DNA of 10,241 nt from positions 1 to 10,241 of the forward strand of contig DKBM01000016.1 in assembly GCA_002451215.1 (NCBI GenBank), given 5' to 3'. Made by a program: the position numbers and the translations under genes. The notes under the pieces are model-generated. The model worked only from the letters and a program-made list of their open reading frames with translations, did no database searches and was not told the DNA's origin. Source of the stretch: SM1-46 sp002451215. Lineage in GTDB: Bacteria; Pseudomonadota; Gammaproteobacteria; Acidiferrobacterales; Sulfurifustaceae. Every line of letters starts with the position of its first letter. Position 1 is the first letter of the stretch. Of this stretch, positions 6,866-10,241 are shown piece by piece.

Positions 6866-8320
6866 TTACGGGTTGTAGGCCTTCTCGCCATGTTCGGCGA
6901 CATCCAGCCCCTCGCGCTCGGCCTCTTCCTTGACGCGCAATCCCATGACCATGTCGACCAGCTTGAAGAGCACCAGGCTCACCACGCCGGACCAGACAAT
7001 CGCCGTGCCGACACCCCAGAGCTGGCTGACGATCTGGGCGCCCATGTCGAAGTCACCGACCTTGTTGGTGGCATAGTCGAACACACCGGAACCACCAAGC
7101 TTCGGCGCCACGAACACGCCGGTGAGGATCGCACCAACGATTCCTCCAATGGCATGTACGCCGAAGGCATCGAGCGCGTCATCGTAGCCCAGCATGTTCT
7201 TCAGCGAGGCCACTGCCCAGAAGCAGATCACACCAGCTGCTATGCCGATTACGAGTGCACCCATTGGGCCGACGAAGCCGCAGGCTGGCGTGATACCGAC
7301 CAGACCTGCGACCGCACCGGAGACGCCGCCCAGCATGCTCGGCTTGCCCTTGGCGATCCACTCCGCAAATGTCCAGGCGAGTGCTGCCACAGCCGTTGCG
7401 AACACGGTGTTGGCGAGCGCGACCACGGCCGTGCCGGTCGCTTCCAGGTTGGAGCCGGCATTGAAGCCGAACCACCCAACCCACAGCAGGCAGCCACCGA
7501 TCATGGTCATCGTCAGGTTATGCGGCGGCATGGCGGTCTTGCCGTAGCCGATTCGCTTGCCGAGCACCAGTGCGCCCATCAGACCGGCAATACCGGCATT
7601 GATGTGCACCACTGTCCCGCCTGCGAAATCCAGCGCGCCCTTGGTGAACAGGAAGCCGGCCGGATCCTGGAAGGCGCTCGGGCCGCCCCAGAACCACACC
7701 ATGTGCGTCATCGGCAAGTAAGAGAACGTGAACCACAGCGCCGAGAACACCAGCACCGCGGAAAACTTCATGCGCTCGGCGTACGAACCGGCAATCAGCG
7801 CAGTGGTGATGGCGGCAAAGGTGAGCTGGAACATCACGAACACCAGCTCCGGGATCCCGACGCCCTTACTGAACGTCTCGGCAATCGAGTCTCCGGTAAT
7901 GCCCTTCAGGAACAGCTTGTCGAATCCGCCGATGAAGGAATTGAGCTTGCCGCCAGCCGTGAAGGCGAGCGAGTAGCCGTACACCACCCACAATACCGCT
8001 ATGAGGCAGAAGATGGTGAATACCTGCATCAGCACCGACAGCATGTTCTTCGATCGCACCATGCCGCCGTAGAAGAGCGCCAGTCCGGGGATGGTCATCA
8101 GGATCACGAGGATCGTGGCAACCATCATCCAGGTGGTATCGCCCTTGCTGACCGTCGGGGCTGGTGCAGCCGCAGCTGGTGCCGCGGGCGCCTGCACAGT
8201 GGCCACCGGGGCATCGGCCTTGGCTGGCTCGTCGGCGGCAAAGCTGCCCGCCGCTGAGAACGCCAGCATGACGCCAAACAGCGCGCCGATCAGATGTTTA
8301 AACGAAAATGGCAGTCTCAT
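6866..8320 (-). CDS. amtB: Ammonium transporter AmtB, with cleavable signal peptide
   Basis: This is a trimeric inner-membrane ammonium channel of the Amt/Rh family. The 484 residues begin with a signal peptide (1 to about 28, ending AAGSFA-A), then an Ala/Pro-rich linker (37-55) and about 11 membrane helices. The twin pore histidines are His239 (GGTVVHINAG) and His389 (DAFGVHAIGG). Other hallmarks are FYGGMVRSKN (83-92), AGSYAERMKF (177-186) and FGFNAGS (284-290). The cytoplasmic C-terminal tail, where GlnK docks in the family, is present (LRVKEEAEREGLDVAEHGEKAY). ATG 8318-8320 is preceded by AGGAGA (8328-8333 on the opposite strand), which runs into the glnK stop; the genes are 11 nt apart and surely co-transcribed. 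The helix pattern is unbroken. The TAA stop is followed by a strong terminator. Confidence 0.97.
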   Translation of the reverse strand: MRLPFSFKHLIGALFGVMLAFSAAGSFAADEPAKADAPVATVQAPAAPAAAAPAPTVSKGDTTWMMVATILVILMTIPGLALFYGGMVRSKNMLSVLMQVFTIFCLIAVLWVVYGYSLAFTAGGKLNSFIGGFDKLFLKGITGDSIAETFSKGVGIPELVFVMFQLTFAAITTALIAGSYAERMKFSAVLVFSALWFTFSYLPMTHMVWFWGGPSAFQDPAGFLFTKGALDFAGGTVVHINAGIAGLMGALVLGKRIGYGKTAMPPHNLTMTMIGGCLLWVGWFGFNAGSNLEATGTAVVALANTVFATAVAALAWTFAEWIAKGKPSMLGGVSGAVAGLVGITPACGFVGPMGALVIGIAAGVICFWAVASLKNMLGYDDALDAFGVHAIGGIVGAILTGVFVAPKLGGSGVFDYATNKVGDFDMGAQIVSQLWGVGTAIVWSGVVSLVLFKLVDMVMGLRVKEEAEREGLDVAEHGEKAYNP

Positions 8321-8331
8321 GTCTGGGTCTC

Positions 8332-8670
8332 CTACAGTGCGCCCTTACCGGTTTCACCGGTACGGATGCGCACGACCTGTTCGAGATCGGTGATAAAGAT
8401 CTTGCCGTCGCCAATCTTCCCGGTGCGCGCGGCCTTGCTGATGGCCTCGATCACCCGGTCGAGCAGGCTGGCTTCGATTGCCACCTCGAGCTTCACCTTG
8501 GGCAGGAAATCGACAACATATTCCGCGCCGCGATAGAGCTCGGTGTGACCCTTTTGCCGGCCGAAGCCTTTCACTTCGGTGACGGTAATGCCCTGCACGC
8601 CCACCTCCGACAGTGCTTCACGCACGTCGTCGAGCTTGAAGGGCTTGATGATGGCAATAACGAGTTTCAT
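8332..8670 (-). CDS. glnK: PII nitrogen regulatory protein
   Basis: This small trimeric signalling protein reads 2-oxoglutarate, ATP/ADP and, through uridylylation, glutamine. Next to amtB its paralogue GlnK plugs the ammonium channel when nitrogen is plentiful. The 112 residues match the family length exactly. MKLVIAIIKPFKLDDVREAL opens the fold; the T-loop (about 37-55) carries Tyr51, the uridylylation site (RGAEYVVDF), and Tyr46. RTGKIGDGKIF (87-97) and RIRTGETG (101-108) form the B- and C-loop nucleotide sites. ATG 8668-8670 follows AAAGGAG about 6 nt upstream. I assign glnK over glnB because of the amtB linkage; sequence alone does not separate them. Confidence 0.95.
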   Translation of the reverse strand: MKLVIAIIKPFKLDDVREALSEVGVQGITVTEVKGFGRQKGHTELYRGAEYVVDFLPKVKLEVAIEASLLDRVIEAISKAARTGKIGDGKIFITDLEQVVRIRTGETGKGAL

Positions 8671-8718
8671 GTTTGCTCCTTTGGCAAGGTTCGCTCCAGT
8701 GCTGTTGTCACGCAGCGC

Positions 8719-9480
8719 TTAAAGCGACTTCTGCACGTAGAGAGCGAACTGACCGTCCGCCCAGTTCTTGCCGTTAACCGTGTAGCCGGCCGCTTTCGCG
8801 TTGGTATCGGTATAGACGGCGCCGACCGTAAATCCCTGCGGCAGGGCGTAGCTGGCGCCGACCTTGTAGTCGTTGTAGCCAAACGCGTCGTCATTGCTCG
8901 CACCTCCCGGGCTGCCAGCGACGTGCAGGATCCCGTAGTGGGCCAGGAGCGAGAGGTTGCCAATCGGATAGGCCGCACTTAGGTCGATGTAGTAGGTGCC
9001 TTTTCCTTCGTCGACGCCGAAATAGTCGGTAGCGGCGTAGTTCACCTTCGCCGACAGCCACTTCCAGGACAGCGCGCCGTAGAGCTCAGCGGTATTGACG
9101 TCGATGGTCCCCGAAAGCTTCTTGCCCGGGTAGTAGTAGTAGATCGCGCCCACGTCGTAGCCGAAGTCGGATTTGCCGAAGCTACCCTTGTACCCGCCGT
9201 ACAGATCAAGCTCGAGACTGGAGCCTGTGTAACCGGCGAGATCACTGATCCAGCTAACGTTGGAGCCCCAGGTGCCGGCATAGAAACCGCTGGCGTGGGA
9301 GTAGTCGAAGCCACCCTGCAAGGCGGCCTCTTCCGAGGTCTGGGTGACGCCGCGGAAGATGTAATTGCTGAAGATCCCCACGTTGCCAGAAATGCTGTGT
9401 GGCGACTGCTCCGCGGCCATGCCGGCAAGCGGCAAACTCAGCGCACCGGTAACGGCGGAAACCAGAACGAGCTTCTTCAT
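8719..9480 (-). CDS. TorF-family putative outer-membrane porin
   Basis: This is a 253-residue predicted beta-barrel protein of the TorF/Gcw_chp family (TIGR02001). Residues 1 to about 22 form a signal peptide (MKKLVLVSAVTGALSLPLAG, cleavage near GMA-AE). The mature protein opens with the family hallmark SNYIFRGVTQTSEEAALQGG (38-57), then alternating aromatic strands rich in Tyr and Gly such as LDLYGGYKG, VGAIYYYYPG and KVGASYALP. It ends LYVQKSL, without the terminal Phe of many outer-membrane proteins. ATG 9478-9480 follows AGGAGA (opposite strand of 9487-9492). The gene lies 48 nt before glnK with no visible terminator between, so it is the likely first gene of a porin-glnK-amtB operon. Its substrate is unknown; the context suggests a nitrogen compound, which is inference. 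Confidence 0.88.
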   Translation of the reverse strand: MKKLVLVSAVTGALSLPLAGMAAEQSPHSISGNVGIFSNYIFRGVTQTSEEAALQGGFDYSHASGFYAGTWGSNVSWISDLAGYTGSSLELDLYGGYKGSFGKSDFGYDVGAIYYYYPGKKLSGTIDVNTAELYGALSWKWLSAKVNYAATDYFGVDEGKGTYYIDLSAAYPIGNLSLLAHYGILHVAGSPGGASNDDAFGYNDYKVGASYALPQGFTVGAVYTDTNAKAAGYTVNGKNWADGQFALYVQKSL

Positions 9481-9538
9481 AACAGTTCTCCTGATGTAAC
9501 GAGTTGATAATGAGTTTTTGCTAACCCGTGGCCTCTAG

Positions 9539-9554
9539 AGCACTCGGCGTGCCA
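9539..9554 (-). promoter_or_regulatory. Sigma-54 (RpoN) promoter of the porin-glnK-amtB operon
   Basis: Read on the minus strand, 9554 to 9539 is TGGCACGCCGAGTGCT. Against the consensus TGGCACGNNNNTTGCW it matches every fixed position but one (G for the first T of TTGC), with the -24 GG and -12 GC correctly spaced. Transcription would start near 9528-9530, leaving a leader of about 50 nt before the porin ATG. Sigma-54 control of glnK-amtB is well established in proteobacteria. Confidence 0.85.
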
Positions 9555-9578
9555 ACTCGAATACGTCAATTAATACAG

Positions 9579-9592
9579 TGTGTTATGACACA
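9579..9592. repeat. Small inverted repeat between enhancer and promoter
   Basis: TGTGT TATG ACACA is a dyad with 5-bp arms and a 4-bp spacer. It lies in the A/T-rich stretch between the sigma-54 promoter and the NtrC-like sites, where a bending protein such as IHF would be expected. It is not an IHF consensus. It may be an operator or may be chance. Confidence 0.35.
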
Positions 9593-9616
9593 TGCGCGCG
9601 CTGCTCAGGCTGGAAA

Positions 9617-9633
9617 TGCACTATTGTGGAGCA
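9617..9633. promoter_or_regulatory. NtrC-like binding site, promoter-proximal
   Basis: TGCACTATTGTGGAGCA matches the NtrC consensus TGCACCA-N3-TGGTGCA at 12 of 14 fixed positions. Its centre (9625) lies about 97 bp upstream of the predicted sigma-54 start, a normal enhancer distance. Confidence 0.75.
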
Positions 9634-9648
9634 CGATAAATTGCTCTA

Positions 9649-9665
9649 TGCACTGCGCTTGTGCA
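9649..9665. promoter_or_regulatory. NtrC-like binding site, promoter-distal
   Basis: TGCACTGCGCTTGTGCA has perfect outer arms TGCAC/GTGCA and matches the NtrC consensus at 11 of 14 fixed positions. Its centre (9657) is 32 bp from the proximal site, about three helical turns. The two strong sites of the E. coli glnA enhancer have the same spacing. It also lies about 46 bp upstream of the predicted ubiK start. Confidence 0.65.
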
Positions 9666-9690
9666 GCATGCCGGTGCACGGCGCGGGCGG

Positions 9691-9696
9691 TATACT
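9691..9696 (+). promoter_or_regulatory. Probable -10 box for ubiK-comM
   Basis: TATACT in the context GCGGTATACTCGCGG predicts a start near 9703 and a 24-nt leader before the ubiK ATG at 9727. The -35 region (9668-9673, ATGCCG) is poor, so an activator or an extended contact may be needed. Confidence 0.55.
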
Positions 9697-9726
9697 CGCG
9701 GCGATCACACCATCACACATTGCGCC

Positions 9727-9969
9727 ATGACTCCCGCCGGACTCATCGATCAGATCGCTGAACAGGTATCGCGCCTGCTCCCCCAGGGCCTTTCGCAGGA
9801 GATGCGACGCAATCTGCATGCGGCGCTGCGCAGCACGTTCGATCGTCTTGAGTTGGTGACGCGCGAAGAACTTGAGGTGCAGGAGCAGGTACTCGCCCGC
9901 ACCCGCGCGCGGCTTGAGGAAATGGAGCGGCGGGTCGCCGAGCTCGAGGTACGATCAGGAAAGAAGTAA
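9727..9969 (+). CDS. ubiK: Ubiquinone biosynthesis accessory factor UbiK (BMFP/YqiC family)
   Basis: This small coiled-coil protein helps the aerobic ubiquinone hydroxylation complex, with UbiJ in E. coli, and binds lipids. The 80 residues contain an amphipathic N-terminal helix (LIDQIAEQVSRLLPQGL, 6-22), a second helix (MRRNLHAALRSTFDRLELV) and a C-terminal coiled coil (about 47-75) beginning TREELEVQEQVLARTRARL. This corresponds to the E. coli [20 protein letters not shown] pattern. I choose ATG 9727 because homology begins there. The longer frame from GTG 9661 would add unrelated residues and run through the likely -10 box. The Shine-Dalgarno is weak. comM follows after 21 nt, and the same neighbourhood with glnK-amtB is known in Pseudomonas. 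Confidence 0.93.
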   Translation: MTPAGLIDQIAEQVSRLLPQGLSQEMRRNLHAALRSTFDRLELVTREELEVQEQVLARTRARLEEMERRVAELEVRSGKK

Positions 9970-9990
9970 CTTCTCGCCAGGGAGGGGGAG

Positions 9991-10241
9991 ATGTCACTCG
10001 CTGTTGTTCATTCACGCGCGCTCGTGGGCATGCAGGCGCCCGCCGTTACGGTCGAGGTGCATCTTTCGGGTGGCCTGCCGGCACTTTCCATCGTCGGGCT
10101 ACCCGAAACTGAGGTGAAGGAAGCCAAGGATCGGGTGCGCAGCGCGCTGATCAATTCGCAGTTTGATTTTCCCGCCCGGCGCATCACGGTGAATCTCGCG
10201 CCCGCGGATTTGCCCAAGGAAGGCGGGCGCTTCGACCTGCC
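9991..10241 (+). CDS. comM: ComM/YifB-family AAA ATPase, N-terminal end (partial)
   Basis: The first 83 codons of a magnesium-chelatase-like AAA+ protein are present and run off the window. In naturally competent bacteria ComM is a hexameric helicase that extends branch migration during integration of taken-up DNA. The visible part is the N-terminal Lon-protease-like domain: LAVVHSRALVGMQAPAVTVEVHLS, GLPALSIVGLPETEVKEAKDRVRSAL and ITVNLAPADLPKEGGRFDLP. All are highly characteristic of the family, whose full length is about 500 residues. ATG 9991 is preceded by a purine-rich AGGGAGGGGGAG, a strong ribosome site about 5 nt away. Walker motifs lie beyond the window. It is probably co-transcribed with ubiK. 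Confidence 0.95.
   Translation, partial: MSLAVVHSRALVGMQAPAVTVEVHLSGGLPALSIVGLPETEVKEAKDRVRSALINSQFDFPARRITVNLAPADLPKEGGRFDL

Noticed and set aside
6788..8257. 489-codon open frame on the plus strand, opposite amtB
   Set aside because: Its translation is His/Glu/Arg-rich and low-complexity, with no family resemblance. It is the antisense shadow of a clear amtB with its own ribosome site and terminator. The AAGGAGG at 6855-6861 is not placed for its start.
9519..9534. Second sigma-54-like sequence on the minus strand (AGGCCACGGGTTAGCA)
   Set aside because: It keeps the GG/GC spacing but loses several other fixed bases, and the site at 9539-9554 is far closer to consensus.
9562..9578. IHF site in the A/T-rich stretch GTCAATTAATAC
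   Set aside because: It matches only the TCAA part of the IHF consensus. A bending site is plausible in this position but not supported at base level.
9661..9726. GTG 9661 as a longer start for ubiK
   Set aside because: The extra 22 residues have no family match and the segment contains the likely TATACT -10 box; family similarity begins at ATG 9727.

Overview
The window is a stretch of bacterial chromosome, GC-rich and densely coded. Gene content and protein sequence point to a gammaproteobacterium near the Xanthomonadales/Nevskiales/Steroidobacter area. The main clues are an argS-SPOR pair, a divergent speA/speE pair, and a TorF porin-glnK-amtB operon beside ubiK-comM, the last an order also known in Pseudomonas and Xanthomonas relatives. 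Two ambiguous bases (nn) at 1904-1905 suggest a draft or metagenome-derived scaffold. There is no sign of a phage, an insertion sequence, a CRISPR array or an acquired island; this is core chromosome.

Layout. (1) Positions 1-1094, plus strand: the C-terminal end of a class A penicillin-binding protein (PBP1A type), with its stop overlapping the start of an uncharacterised 214-aa protein. (2) Positions 1095-1563: a 469-bp stretch with no recognisable gene, holding a strong stem-loop and a probable promoter for the next operon. (3) Positions 1564-3800, plus: argS, then a small FtsN-like SPOR-domain membrane protein, overlapping by one base. The argS sequence lacks its HIGH-motif segment exactly at the nn, almost certainly a collapsed assembly gap. 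(4) Positions 3797-6637: speA (minus) and speE (plus), divergent around a 14-bp perfect palindrome that gives a TATACT -10 box in both directions. (5) Positions 6808-9480, minus: a TorF-family porin, glnK (PII) and amtB, ended by a textbook intrinsic terminator. (6) Positions 9481-9726: a control region with a near-consensus sigma-54 promoter and two NtrC-like dyads 32 bp apart. (7) Positions 9727-10241, plus: ubiK and the start of comM.

The genes form three functional groups: cell wall and division (PBP1A, SPOR protein), polyamine synthesis (speA makes agmatine, speE makes spermidine), and nitrogen acquisition and sensing (porin, PII, ammonium channel). The most informative structure beyond the genes is the nitrogen control region. 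It places an outer-membrane porin of poorly known function under what looks like NtrC/RpoN control with glnK-amtB. I found no convincing novel system; the remaining unknowns are the 214-aa protein and the 1095-1563 gap.
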